Shown: positions 42,465 through 53,719, numbered from the stretch's first letter. The stretch: 64,000 bases of DNA from Lamellibrachia satsuma (GCA_033239005.1 BSQZ01000001.1:16430500-16494499); one strand, 5' to 3'. Translations and numbers: made by a program. The notes: generated from the letters alone by a model not told the origin.

Positions 42465-44281
42465 TTAGCACCCGTCACCCGGGGCATAGCGTTCTGGTCG
42501 TCTGATTTGGCGGCCAGATCGTGTGTGCACGGCAGCTGGACGGCCCCGGGGGGCTCGCTTAGCTGCATCGACTGGAATATCCGAGTCGAGATGGGCAGGT
42601 TTCAGGCGATCGATGCTGACGCGGTCGTGTCGATTGCCGTAGTCGAGTACGAACGACTTCTCGCCGTGCGTCAATACCTTGTAGGGTCCCTCGTACGGCG
42701 GTGTGAGGGGTGGACGGTGGCTGTCGCGGCGCACAAAGACGTAGGCGCTGTGTGCCAGAGTGGACGGCACAGACGACGGTCTGGTGCCGTGCGGGATGGA
42801 AGGTCTCGGTGCCAGGTCGCGAACCCTTTCGCGTAGTCGCGGAAGGAACCGTGCTGCCTCCTGAGTCTCTTGCCCACGAGGGATGAAATCTCCCGGGACC
42901 GTCAGTGGCCGCCGTAGACCAGCTCCGCTGATGAACACCCGAGATCTTCTTTGGGCGCAGTGCGAATACCGAGCAGGACCCATGGCAGTTCGTCGAGCCA
43001 ATTAGGTCCATCGAGACGAGCCATCAGTGCGGATTTGAGGTGTCTGTGAAACCTTTCCACCAGTCCGTTCGACTGTGGGTGGTACGCGGAGGTGCGGTGT
43101 AAACGTGTACCGTGTAGCTGCGACAGTACCGACCACAATTCAGATGTGAACTGCGATCCTCTGTCAGACGTCATGTCCGCTGGCACACCGAAACGATCCA
43201 CCCAGTGAGCAGCAAAGGCTCTCGCGCATGTGGTGGTCTGTGCGTCGACTAGAGGAATTGCCTCCGCCCATCTCGTGAACCTGTCAACGACGGTGAACAG
43301 GTAGCGGTGGTTCTGCGAAGGCGGAAGAGGGCCGACTAAGTCCACGTGCACATGGTCGAAACGACGCGTCGTTGGGGCGAAGTCTGCCACGGGAGACGCT
43401 GTATGCCGATGGACTTTAGCTGCCTGACAACGGAGGCATGACTTAGCCCATGCGCCGACTTGCTTGTTGAGACCTCTCCATACGAACTTTTCTGCGATCA
43501 TCTTCCTCGTGGTTCGGATCGAAGGATGAGAGAGGCCGTGCACTGCGTCGAAAACGGTGCGCTGCCACGTGTCGGGGACGAGAGGTCGAGGTCGGCCAGT
43601 GGAGACGTCACAGTAGATCGATGGGCCGTTCGTATTGAGCGGAATTTCTCGTACGACAAGACCCGTCGGAGCTGACCGCATGTTGGCAATGCCGTCATCC
43701 GTGAGCTGGGCTGCTGCCATCGCCTCGTAGTCCACACCATGAAGAGGTGCCTTGATTGCTGAGATGCCGTCTCTAGATAAGGTGTCTGCCACGGTGTTAT
43801 TCTTCCCCTCTATGTATCGCACATCTGTGGTGAATTCAGAGATGTGTGCCAAGTGCCTCTGTTGTCGCGGCGACCACGGATCGCTGATTTTAGAAATCGC
43901 GAAGGTCAGAGGCTTGCGGTCCGTGTAAAGCGTGAAGGTGCGGCCTTCGAGGAAATATCGAAAGTGACGAATGGCTAGATACATAGCTAAAAGCTCGCGA
44001 TCGAAAGCGCTGTACTTTTGTTCTGCAGGTCGAAGTTTGCGACTGAAGAACGCCACTGGCTTCCACGAACCAAGGTCCTGTTCAAGAACGGCGCCAATCG
44101 CTGTTCCCGATGCGTCAACTGTCAGTGCGGTGGGTCTATCGGCGCGTGGGTGCACGAGCATCGTTGCCCTTGCTAGAGCTTCTTTGGCGGCGTTGAAAGC
44201 GTCTTCGAGGTCGCTCAACCACTCCAAGTTGACAGGATTGCCAGCATCGACTTCAGGAACAAGCTTTCGAAAAGCAGGCAC
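42465..44281 (-). pseudogene. pol: CsRN1-type pol: RNase H and integrase
   Basis: A long intact frame (44281-42902) starts in the RT thumb (WLSDLEDAFNAAKEALARA), then RNase H with TVDASGTAIGAVLEQ, FDRELLAMYLAIRHFRYFL and LYTDRKPL, the VADTLSRD linker, an integrase HHCC region (HGLSHPSIRTTRKMI, CLRCQAAK) and a DDE core: HVHVDLVGPLP, TSDRGSQFTSELW and ERFHRHLKS. A frameshift near 42950-43000 moves the C-terminal domain (PPYEGPYKVL, RHDRVSIDRLKPAHL) to another frame ending at 42465. The catalytic residues of RNase H and integrase are all visible, yet without RT the copy cannot move alone. Confidence 0.9.
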
Positions 44282-44649
44282 GTTCTATGCCCACCGAGTA
44301 AGCCGAGCATCTCGTCCATCAGTTGAGATGGGCGCATGTCACCGAGACTGTGCGCGCCAAATTCGAGCAGACGATCCGCTCGCTGCCTCGGCGACAGGCC
44401 GAAAACATCCGTTAGGCGTCGCCTGAGGTTGTCGTATTTGCCATGCTGTGGTGGATCTTCCAGTACATCAATTACGCGCAGTGCAGTTGTTTGATCGAGT
44501 GCGGCGACCACGTAGTGATATTTCGTCACGTCCGATGTGATATTTTTCAGCGCGAACTGGGCCTCCGCCTGTTGTAACCACACCCGGGGTTGGTCGGTCC
44601 AAAAGACCGGCAGTTTCAATGCGACTGCGTTCGAGTCCGGCATTTCCAT
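44215..44649 (-). pseudogene. gag: CsRN1-type gag, truncated
   Basis: The minus-strand frame begins at an ATG at 44649, about 180 bp inside the 5' LTR, and shows the typical CsRN1 capsid start: VALKLPVFWTDQPRVWLQQA, AQFALKNITSDVTKYHYV, ALDQTTALRVIDVL and LMDEMLGLLGGHR. Similarity stops at about 44280, where the deletion joins it to pol; the last 20 residues are out of frame. The nucleocapsid and protease are missing. Confidence 0.85.
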
Positions 44650-44832
44650 TGTGCTAGCCGTGCGCTAGCTGTGCAGTAGAGCGTGACCGGCGCGTTAAGC
44701 GCTGGTCTTCGGCTATTGAATGGATGTTCGGCAAAATGCGAATAACGTGTCCATTTTCGTATCAAAGTTCGGTTTCTCGGCTTGTGTGCGTGCTGCTTAC
44801 CAAGAATCCGTCTTGGTACTCAGGGTCACCAA

Positions 44833-44960
44833 TGTTGCGACACAAGAAGTCACGTTAAAACAACTTTATTGATAGAGCGAAATGGCACGTGTGTCGATCG
44901 TTTGTAGCCGGAAATGCGAGAGTCACTAAGGGGTGCTATCATAAGTAGCCGACCGCTACA
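44833..44960 (-). repeat. 5' LTR of the CsRN1-type element
   Basis: Second 128-bp copy, adjacent to the primer binding site on the minus strand; its outer edge meets the CCGT duplication. Confidence 0.95.
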
Positions 44961-44964
44961 CCGT

Positions 44965-46259
44965 CATTATCAGTGACAAAAAATTTGTAAGCGCAGGCGG
45001 AATTAGCTACAATGTTGCAACTGTGGTATTGACGTGGGACCACGACTATAAAGTCATTGTATAGGCGTTGGACATAAGACATCATAAAACGAAAACTTTT
45101 CAATATAATGTGATAATGTGTAAAAATATAAAATATCATCAGCAGTGACCCCGACCGCATCTGGTTCATTCATAGATGGCATTATAGTACAATATATAAT
45201 TATTCAGACACTGTCGACAGCGCCCGCAGGAACTGAGGTCCAGTGACGGCAGTGACCGACCGCGTCTGTCCAGCAACGTGAGTGGTCGACGGGCTTTGTT
45301 GTTGAGCTGTAAGAGTTCGGTCATCACCTTCACCCACAACCGTCTATGATCGATTAAGGCCGCACCCTGGTTACATTGTTCGTTCCAATCCTCTGTCGTA
45401 GCCACCATCGTCGTCGTCGTCCACGCATGGCGTGGTGCATAGCAGTTCTGTCATAACGTTTATCCATCTCTGACGATGAAAGCTGAAATGAAATGAAAAC
45501 TGGAGTGAGACACATGGAAGTCGATCCTTTGTTAACGGTACAGCACACTATATATATTTCATACACAACATATGTGTATTAATAGAGTATGTGAAACGAG
45601 AGAGCAGGAGTTACCAAGCAACGAGAGGCGTACTTTAAACCAGACTAGCAGTCGGCTGACTGGTGGTTTTTATTTCTAGACTGCTAGCAGTTGCCTAGTC
45701 GGCGTGCAGAAGTACACCGCACACAGTCCTTACCAGTGACCCTACGACCACAGGCCGGCAAGCAAGCGACGGCGTATTTTTTTCAATTAGAACTAGGTAG
45801 CTTGGTCAGCGGTGGTGTTGTCGGTTCGGATCTCCGGTGGAATTTGTCGTTTTTGCTAACTTGTATAATAATTTACCTTGATTACTGATCGGTACACCGA
45901 TCAAGTACAACATAAAGACACAGACGGGAGAAACCTGAACGCTATATGCTGAATGCAGCTAAGTAAAATCTGCACTTAGACCAGGCAGATTAAATTTGTA
46001 TTTCCCGCCCTTTGGGTCAATGCCGATATGTGTAAACAAAGATCCTACGGCCAACAAGGCTACCGTATGTCTTAACTGAACATAGCTTGTTAGACGCACT
46101 TGCTCGGATATCAACACCTAGCGTGACGTGCACCTAGCGTGACGATGTCTATCCATGCTATATATCCCTGCCTCATATATTTCATACTAACCAGGCGGGT
46201 TTTTACAGTTTATTTTATTGTCGATGTCAAACCGTCATTTTTAGAATCGATATATTGCT
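44965..46259. other. Unassigned region with possible exon at 45360-45490 (-)
   Basis: On the minus strand an acceptor (tttcatttcatttcag) at about 45482 leads into sequence with two coding-looking frames, one with RRLWVKVMTELLQLNNKA and a CGRCRQC cluster at 45200-45350. No family was recognised, and the phase is unclear. Confidence 0.3.
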
Positions 46260-46331
46260 ATCATTTTATACATTTTTCATCATTTGAGGACAATAGACTA
46301 TCATTAAGATAATGTCGCCGCTATTTCTTTT

Positions 46332-47891
46332 GTGTGTTTTATTTTTTCATGTTCAGTGGCTTCGAGAGGTGGTGATTTTGCCCTGTGCAAGCCACTTACC
46401 CTCCAACGGTCGGCTGTTATCTCAACATTTCCCCAACCTACGAGAATACAACATTCTTTGTCCTTTTTACACAGCTTGCCATGTCTTAATCTTTGTTTTA
46501 ATAGCAAGTTACTGCCAATCCTACACTCTACGCCTACATTTAAATTAGCAATAATTCTACTGCTAGCGGGCGACGTAAGTCTAAATCCTGGGCCTGCTGT
46601 CAGGCATAACATTCGGTTGGCTACCACAAATGTTCGATCAATACGGGATAAGACAGCATCACTTAGCGATTTATTAATTTCTAAAACAATAAACATTCTT
46701 GCTGTAACTGAGACCTGGCTCAGACCACATGATACGGTTGCCTGCGTTGCTGACATTTCTCCTTCTGGGTATACCTTCCATCATCGACCACGTTCAGTTA
46801 GACGAGGTGGTGGTGTTGGCTTTTTGGTATCAAAACAGCTCAAAGTTAAATTATATTCGAACCATGAATACTCTAGTTTTGAATCCATTTCTGTTGAAAT
46901 CTCAGATCCTTCTTTCTCCGCTAATTTCGTCTGTATTTATCGCCCTCCAGGACACCCAGCCAATTTCTTTGAAGAATTCCAGGATCTACTGGAAAATTTG
47001 GCACCTATTCATTCAGAATTTTATATTCTTTGTGATTTTAATCTTCATTTGGACATACTTTCAGCAATAACAACTACGTTTAATGACATCCTGGTATCAT
47101 TTGATTTGAAACAACATGTTACCTTTTCGACACACATACATGGCCACTGGCTCGATCTTTTCGTAACTCGTTCAACTTGTTACAATATCAAAACACCTAC
47201 AGTTTCGGATGGTTTATCAGACCCACACACAGTCATTGTCGATGTAAACGTTTCCAGAACTAAATTAGAATCAAAACACAATGTATTTTACAGACATAGT
47301 CATATGATTAACATCGCTGCTTTAAAGGCTGACATCCTTAAATCCGACCTAATCATAACACCAAAGGGACACCTATCCGATTTGTGTGGACAGTACTATC
47401 AAGTACTCAAGTCTTTACTTAACAAACATGCACATGTAAAATCCAAATCTGTATCACAAAAGCCACCCGCTCCATGGATGACCCCCGAAATTCTACAACG
47501 TAAAAGGCGTCGCCGTTATCTTGAGCGCGTATGGCGCAAATCACGCTCGTCTTTGGACAGGTCGCGTTGTTCAAAACACTGTCACTACTGCAACAGACAA
47601 ATGGCCAAAGCTAAATCGGATTATTACACAAATATGGTCTCAAATAACTCTGAAAGTCCACGTCAGCTATGGAACTGCATAAATCAAATTCTACACAGGC
47701 GGACTGCTCCATCTCTTCCTAATCATGTTTCAATCAAGTGTCTATGTGACTCGTTCTCTAGTCATTTCAATGACAAAATCAGTCTTATCCATCCTGCTTT
47801 CCCAGATCATACTTTTAGTACTGTAAACGTGGCCTCTCCACGAGTAAATTCTTATTTGTATCATATGAACCTGCCACAGCTGATGAAGTGA
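46332..47891 (+). CDS. LINE ORF with 2A-like motif and endonuclease
   Basis: A 519-codon intact frame. Residues 72-80 are hydrophobic (LAIILLLAG) and are followed by DVSLNPGP (residues 81-88), the 2A-like ribosome-skipping motif (usual form D[VI]ExNPGP; here S for E). The endonuclease follows: TTNVRSI (first catalytic Asn), VTETWL (Glu), RGGGVGFLV, YRPPG, LCDFNLHLD (Asp) and a weakened LSDPHTV for the last SDH. After it comes a basic linker with a CSKHCHYCNRQ cluster. In CR1/L2-group LINEs 2A peptides have been shown to separate an N-terminal peptide during translation; here the leader would be 87 residues. The stop at 47889 sits before the RT frame. Confidence 0.85.
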   Translation: MCFIFSCSVASRGGDFALCKPLTLQRSAVISTFPQPTRIQHSLSFLHSLPCLNLCFNSKLLPILHSTPTFKLAIILLLAGDVSLNPGPAVRHNIRLATTNVRSIRDKTASLSDLLISKTINILAVTETWLRPHDTVACVADISPSGYTFHHRPRSVRRGGGVGFLVSKQLKVKLYSNHEYSSFESISVEISDPSFSANFVCIYRPPGHPANFFEEFQDLLENLAPIHSEFYILCDFNLHLDILSAITTTFNDILVSFDLKQHVTFSTHIHGHWLDLFVTRSTCYNIKTPTVSDGLSDPHTVIVDVNVSRTKLESKHNVFYRHSHMINIAALKADILKSDLIITPKGHLSDLCGQYYQVLKSLLNKHAHVKSKSVSQKPPAPWMTPEILQRKRRRRYLERVWRKSRSSLDRSRCSKHCHYCNRQMAKAKSDYYTNMVSNNSESPRQLWNCINQILHRRTAPSLPNHVSIKCLCDSFSSHFNDKISLIHPAFPDHTFSTVNVASPRVNSYLYHMNLPQLMK

Positions 47892-48069
47892 AGAAAATAA
47901 TTATGTCTTCCCCAAATAAGTCCTGTGAGCTTGATCCACTACCAACCGTACTGTTGAAATCTTGTCTTGATACATTGCTCAAACCGATAACGGATATTAT
48001 AAATGCATCACTGTGTTCTGGCTTGTTTCCGGATAATTTCAAACACGCCCATGTCAACTCACTTCTTAA
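47888..48069 (+). pseudogene. LINE RT N-terminal part, interrupted
   Basis: The frame with SSPNKSCELDPLPTVLLKSC and HAHVNSLLK is the RT0-RT1 region of L2/CR1 LINEs. It ends at the TTAA where the next element is inserted. Confidence 0.85.
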
Positions 48070-48076
48070 GGTAGCA

Positions 48077-48650
48077 AGTAGTATATGGGGGCATCTGAAG
48101 CACCAAAAATGAGGGGCAATTTGCTTCATTCTGATTGGTCGAAATTTGAAATGGAGCGTTCTGATTGGTCGTCCGCTTATTGCTGCCAGGAGCGCCACGT
48201 GAAATCCCATATTATCGCTCAAATGAAGGGTACTTTCCGATTGGTTGAGAGCAGTTTCACCACCAGGGGGCGCTACGAGTAAATTGTATCGACGGATCTG
48301 ATTGGTCGAGAGCCGTCACGTAACCTATGACGTCACAGCTCATTTGCATAAATTAGCATAAATTAACCCTTTTGTGGTGAAACCGTCGCCAGAGGACGCC
48401 ACGTGTCACCCCTATTATCGCCCCTGAGGTATTGTTTTGCGGTAATATTGTCGCCAGGGGCGCTGCGGGTCAAGTGTGTCGATGGTTCTGATTTGTCGAG
48501 AGCCGTCACGTGACCTATGACGTCACAGTTCCTCATTTGCATATCACGTGACTACTCTATGGAGGTCGCCATCTTGTTTTGCTGCCATGTTGTTTTGAGA
48601 TGATACGGTCACCAGGAGGCGCTGCTACAACGTCACAGTTTTTGGTATTT
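48077..48650 (+). promoter_or_regulatory. Arm with clustered CTCF-like, CRE, octamer, E-box words
   Basis: Seen directly: CCACCAGGGGGCGCTA at 48260 and related ccaggagcgcc, ccagaggacgcc, ccaggggcgctg and ccaggaggcgctg; tgacgtcacag at about 48329 and 48521; atttgcat at about 48343 and 48536; cacgtg several times; gattggtc five times; and gccatcttgttt near 48568 (YY1-like). These match known vertebrate or insect consensus sites for CTCF, CREB/ATF, POU, bHLH, NF-Y and YY1. Binding is inference only. Confidence 0.45.
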
Positions 48651-48815
48651 GGACCTTCAATACATAAAGTAGCAGGTCTTTGGACCTACAATACATAAAG
48701 TAGCAGGTCTTTGGACCTACATTACATAAAGTAGCAGGTCTTTGGACCTACAATACACAAAGTTGTAGGTCTTTTGACCTACAATACAAAAAAATTTTAG
48801 GTCCTTGAACCTACA
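48646..48815. repeat. 31-bp tandem array
   Basis: Five units of cctacaatacataaagtagc plus aggtctttgga, decaying toward the right. Confidence 0.9.
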
Positions 48816-48824
48816 AAAATCAAT

Positions 48825-49555
48825 GTCAAAAAAGACAAGACGAGTGGAAGCGCACAAGCCAATGTCCACCAACAGTGACTGACCAGTGTGAAAAAGACAA
48901 GACGAGTGGGAGCGCACAAGTCAAAGTCCACCAACAGCGATTGACCAGTGTCAAAAAGACAAGAAGAGTGGAAGTGCACAAGCCAAAGTCCACCGACAGC
49001 GACTGACCAGTGTCAAAAACACAAGACGAGTGGAAGCGCACAAGCCAAAGTCCGGCAACAGCGACGGACCAATGTCAAAAAAAGACAAGACGAGTGGAAG
49101 CGCACAAGCCAAAGTCCACCAACAGCGACGGACCAATGTCAAAAAAAGACAAGACGAGTGGAAACGCACAAGCCAAAGTCCACCAACAGCGACTGACCAA
49201 TGTCAAAAAAAGACAAGACGAGTGGGAGCGCACAAGCCAAAGTCCACCAACAGCGACTGACCAGTGTCAAAAAAAGACAAGACGAGTGGGAGCGCACAAG
49301 CCAAAGTCCACCAACAGCGGCTGACCAGTGTTAAAAGACAAGACGAGTGGAAACGTACAAGGCAAAGTCCACCAACAGCGACTGACCAATGTGAGTGGGA
49401 GCGCACAAGCCAAAGATCACCAACAGTGACTGACCAGTATCAAAAAAGACAAGACGAGTGGGAGCACACATGTCAAAGTCCGCCAACAGCGCCTGACCAA
49501 TGTCAAAAAAGACAAGACGAGTAGGAGTGCACAAGCCAAAGTCCACCAACAGCAT
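48825..49555. repeat. ~62-bp tandem array
   Basis: About twelve units starting gacaagacgagtggaagcgc and ending gactgaccagtgtcaaaaaa. Long frames through it on both strands are artefacts of the repeat. Confidence 0.95.
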
Positions 49556-49695
49556 TACAGTTTACCCATACCCCCTACAGTTTACCCATACCTCCTACAG
49601 TTTACCCATACCTCCTACAGTTTACCCATAATTCCTACAGGTTACCCATAATCCCTACAATTTACCCATACCTTCTACAGTTTACCCTGAAAGTT
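49553..49695. repeat. 20-bp tandem array
   Basis: Seven units of tacagtttacccatacctcc with few differences. Confidence 0.95.
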
Positions 49696-50660
49696 TGCTG
49701 ACGATGCACTTTTTCTGGGATTTTCCCGTAGAGAGTTTCACATTTAAAAAAATTTACATTTCACATTTCGGTGAAATGCGAAACAGTGGCTGACCAATGT
49801 CAAAAAGACAAGACGAATGGAAGCGCACAAGCCCATGTTACCTGTCGGAACGATGTGTCTGGACACATTTCGCGGGAAATCTGGTTCAAACCGGTTCAAA
49901 CCAACGTGTCTTGACACATTTCGCGGAAAAACTGGGTTGACCTTGACCTTTTAACTTCGCGGTGTTTATGAAAAATTCCATGACTTCATTCGAACGTGTT
50001 TGTTTTGTTGACCTTGACCTTTTGACCTCGCGGTGTTCTTGCAGACTCGTATCATTATAGGTGATATGTAGGTGTCGACGCGAAACGACATACGTCAAAA
50101 AGTTCTCGATATAATGCAATGATGTGATATGCGTCGCATAGCTTACCTGCACGGCTACGTTTTTTCCGCTGCATGCACGAACTTTCGTCCGCTAGGTTTC
50201 AGTCTGCTAGCAGGGTGAAAATGCGGGATCGTGTTTCTTTTCGTGAGCGTGGAAAATTCCATGACGTCATTCGAACGTTCCAGAAAAGAAGAAAAAAACT
50301 ACATGAAACCGGTTAAACCGGTTTGAACCTGTTCAAACCGGTTCTGTACCTAGACACGTCTCGAAAAGCGCGCCATAATCGTCAGTATTAAACCAAAGAC
50401 GACAGAATTAGGGTTACTAACCCTAACCCTAACTGGCAATGTATCAGTACAAAAGGTCGGTGATCTTTGACCTTTCATTAGGGTTACTAACCCTAGAGGA
50501 TTCGTATTAGGGTTCACTACAGACGACAGAATTAGGGTTACTAACCCTAACCCCAACTGGCAATTGAATAAGTACAAAAGGTCTGTGACCTTTGACCTTC
50601 GACCTTGCCCCGCAGTGCCGTCTGGTAATGGTATCAGCGAAAAACAAGATGACAGCAAAA
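49696..50660. other. Foldback loop: AACCGGTT and TTAGGG-like words
   Basis: aaaccggttcaaaccgg words at 49880 and 50300-50345, two imperfect copies of a block with cagaattagggttactaacc (50404 and 50529), and repeated ttgaccttgaccttttgac. No frame of interest. Confidence 0.6.
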
Positions 50661-51273
50661 CAAGATGGCAGCCTCCATAGAGAGGTCACGTGATATGCAA
50701 ATGAGGAACTGTGACGTTGTAGCAGCGCCTCCTGGTGACCGTATCATCGCAAAACAACATGGCACCAAAACAAGATGGCGACCTCCATAGAGAAGTCACG
50801 TGATATGCAAATGAGGCACTGTGACGTCATAGGTCACGTGACAGCTCTCGACAAATCAGAACCGTCGACATACTTGACCCGCAGCGCCCCTGGCGACAAT
50901 ATTACCGCAAAACAATACCTCAGGGGCGATAATAGGGGATGACACGTGGCGCCCTCTGGCGACGGTTTCACCACAAAAGGGTTAATTTATGCTAATTTAT
51001 GCAAATGAGCTGTGACGTCATAGATCACGTGACGGCTCTGGACCAATCAGATCCGTTGATACAATTTACTCGTAGCGCCCCATGGTGGTGAAACTGATCT
51101 CAACCAATCAGAAAGTGCCCCTCATTTGAGCGATAATCGGGGATTTCACGTGGCGCCCCCCTGGCGGCAATAAGCGCACGACCAATCGGATAGCTCCATT
51201 TCAAATTTCAACCATTCAGAATGAAGCAAATTGCCCCTCATTTTTGGTGCTTCAGATGCCCCCATATACTACT
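50660..51273 (-). promoter_or_regulatory. Mirror arm with the same motif set
   Basis: Inverted copy of the left arm. It contains a partial extra duplication at its inner edge: aacaagatggc...cctccatagagaggtcacgtgatatgcaaatgag occurs twice (about 50657 and 50772). Confidence 0.45.
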
Positions 51274-52397
51274 GCAGCAGACCCCCAATGGAACTACAGT
51301 AAAGGTTGTAAGTCATTACCAGAATTCTATTAGACCATTAGAATGACCATACATCATTTATGTAATTAACAATTTTTTTGCATAAATTATGCAAATTAGC
51401 ATCCAAAATGGCCGCAATAGACCAGATTTATGAAAATTTTCAAACAACATATCTTGAAAAGTACAAGTCAAGATTAATTTAAATTAACACGCAACTTTTA
51501 TTATATACAGTTGCAGGGGGTGACGAAAGGATGCTGCAAAAAAAAATATTTGCAAGTGTTAGAGACAAAAATTCAAATGTTCAACAAAATCCAACCTAAT
51601 TATAAATTCAAATTCAAATTGATCCTGAGAAAATCGACCGAAAAGTCGAATATCCACTTAAAATGTGCCTTTTCTCAATTGAATGTGGCACTTCTTCGCT
51701 GTTCTGGAGATGAAGTCATACAAAACATTGGTGTCTATCAATATGAATCCCTCCTGTACATCTGTAATCGATTCATCAGTGCTCAACGTCGAGGTATTTG
51801 TCAAAATCTTCAGTTGAGTAGCATTGTTGGGCAATGACAATTCATAGGCGCCGCCATCTTGTTTTTTTCGCTTTGGTTTTGCTCCACAAAAGTTAATAAA
51901 AGTGTTTTCGCTCTTCCAGAACGTTTCTTATCACCCGTTGTAATTCAGTCAATAATTCAATCCTTTATATACACATAAAGGTGAATATTGTCGTTGGCTG
52001 AAGTCTAAATCAGCAGATGATTCACGATGAAAATCAACAATCAAACACTTCATGGCTTGTCTAAATCTCAGATATAAGAGAGCCCATGATTGTCTGATTG
52101 CATTGTCATCTATAGTCTTTTCTGAATTTGCTGTTTAAATATTTTTTTTAATTGACCGAAGAGAAATATATGTATCCAAGGGCGAAACACGTTGCTAAGG
52201 AGAATCAGAAGTGATATTAAATTTAAAAAATTTAAAAAGTGGCAATTTAATTATTCAAATTATGATAGTTATAACTGATATTTTGCCATAAATCAAACAA
52301 TTCATCAAGAAAACATATTAATCAAAGTATATAATATTATGGTAAAATATTTAAAACGTAAAAAAAATTCGTAATATTTTATTGGGGGTCTGCTACC

Positions 52398-53719
52398 TTA
52401 AGAAGACGTCTTTGTCTAAAGAAGATCTAAATAGTTATAGACCTGTTTCCAATCTCAGCTTTATTTCCAAAATACTTGAGAAAGTCGTAGCAAGCCGTCT
52501 AAGGTCTCACATCAGCTCAAATTGCTTATCTAATGTGTCACAATCAGCTTACAATGAGTTTCATTCTACAGAAACTGCTCTCTTAAAAGTACACAATGAC
52601 GTTGCCTTAAACATTGACAAAGGAAAAGTAACAGCACTTACCTTGCTGGATCTGTCTGCCGCCTTTGATACCATAGATCACGGCATCCTTATTAAACGCT
52701 TATCATTGTGGTATGGCATATCTGGCACAGCTCTGAACTGGTTTTTATCATACCTAATTGGTAGACACCAAACCATAAAGATTGCAAACTGTTTCTCGGC
52801 CGCACTCCCCACTTCGTGTGGTGTCCCCCAGGGTTCTGGGGCCTTTGCTGTTCACTCTTTACACTAATAATTTGGACCACCACCTTTACTCAGATGATAC
52901 GCATATCTACATTTCTTTGGCTACCTCGGATACAAATCGCTCTCTAAATCAGCTCAGCGATTGTCTCCAGGATATCTTCCTCTGGATGACTGACAGCAAA
53001 TTAAAGTTAAACGCAGACAAAACTGAATTTCTCAACATTGGTACTCCAAAGCAGTGTGGCAAACTTGATGGTTTTTCCCCGACATGTATCCAGCAGCAGC
53101 CTCAGCGAAGAATTTGGGAGTCACTTTTGATTAGAATTTCAACTTTAGACAACATATTTCTCAAACGTGTCGTTGCTGTTTGTATCATATCCGTGATTTT
53201 CGCCGTATTCGACGGTATATGTCACTTTCTGTCGCTAAAACTATTGCAACAGCTCTTGTTAGCAGCATACTTGATTACTGCAATTCCCTCCTTCATAATA
53301 TTGCTATCAAGGAAATTACAAAACTTCAACGTGTCCAAAATTGTCTGGCTAGGGTAGTTACACGATCTCCTCGTTTCTCTCGCTCAGTGCCACTTCTAAA
53401 ATTATTGCATTGGCTCCCTGTGCGATATCGCATTATTTTTAAGATCTGTACAATTATCCATCAAGCCCTTTCAACCAAACAACCTGCATATTTACATTCA
53501 ATGCTCATTCCAGCAAAACAACCCAGACAGCTTCGGTCGTCTGGTTCTGGTTTACTTTCTGTTCCCAGAGTTAAGACAAACGCTGGAACTCGAGCTTTTT
53601 CGGTTGCCGCACCAACCCTGTGGAATTCACTCCCCGACAGCATAAAATTAGCAAGAAATATAGCTTCATTTCGCCGTAATCTGAAAACCTATCTTTTCAA
53701 AATGGCCTATCCTCCTTAG
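52398..53719 (+). pseudogene. LINE RT and C-terminal domain
   Basis: It resumes with LSKEDLNSYRPVSNLSFISK, then TLLDLSAAFDTIDH (motif A), SCGVPQGS (motif B), a frameshift at about 52845 with a short loss, HHLYSDDTHIY (motif C, usually YADD), KLKLNADKTEFL, and in a third frame the C-terminal CR1 block (NCLARVVTR, LHWLPVRYRI, LRSSGSGLLSVPRV, FSVAAPTLWNSLPDSI). The copy is inactive. 3' of 53719 a UTR runs to the ATT tail. Confidence 0.85.

Larger units (their letters stand above)
42324..44964 (-). mobile_element. Deletion derivative of CsRN1-type Gypsy element
   Basis: Two 128-bp LTRs (42328-42455 and 44833-44960) flank 2.38 kb, bounded by a 4-bp duplication CCGT. The LTRs differ at one base, which indicates recent insertion. 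On the minus strand the primer site TTGGTGACCCTGAGTACC follows the 5' LTR; TGGTGACCC fits the 3' end of tRNA-Trp used by the CsRN1 clade. A purine tract (AAGGGGGG) precedes the 3' LTR. Gag runs into the end of RT, so protease and nearly all RT are missing. Confidence 0.9.
48077..51273. mobile_element. Foldback element with ~0.6-kb inverted arms (element B)
   Basis: AGTAGTATATGGGGGCATCT at 48077 is repeated inverted at the right end (51273), and the inversion continues for about 570-600 bp on each side (48077-48650 and about 50660-51273). Flanks GTAGCA and GCAGCA fit a short target duplication. The loop holds tandem arrays and no coding frame. The arms repeat a roughly 120-bp module with CCAAT, CACGTG, TGACGTCA, ATTTGCAT and CCAGGGGGCGC words. 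Confidence 0.85.
48066..52401. mobile_element. TTAA-flanked DNA transposon (element A)
   Basis: TTAA at 48066-48069 and 52398-52401 flank the insert. The right end reads inward GGTAGCAGACCCCCAAT. The left end GGTAGCA is cut from its continuation GACCCCCAATGG at 51280 by a second element. Without that insertion the element is about 1.1 kb with 17-bp perfect inverted ends, AT-rich inside and with no transposase (frames at 51511-51837 are short). Confidence 0.82.

Noticed and set aside
43971..44426. Plus-strand 151-codon frame
   Set aside because: Antisense of the CsRN1 RNase H and gag.
48717..49555. Frames with repeated SHWSV/CALPLVLSF or DEWKRTSQSPPTATDQC
   Set aside because: Tandem 62-bp array translated; no start, promoter or homology.
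42060..50620. Telomere-like CTAACC and TTAGGG words (42060-42245 and 50404-50560)
   Set aside because: No regular hexamer array; short words inside other repeats.
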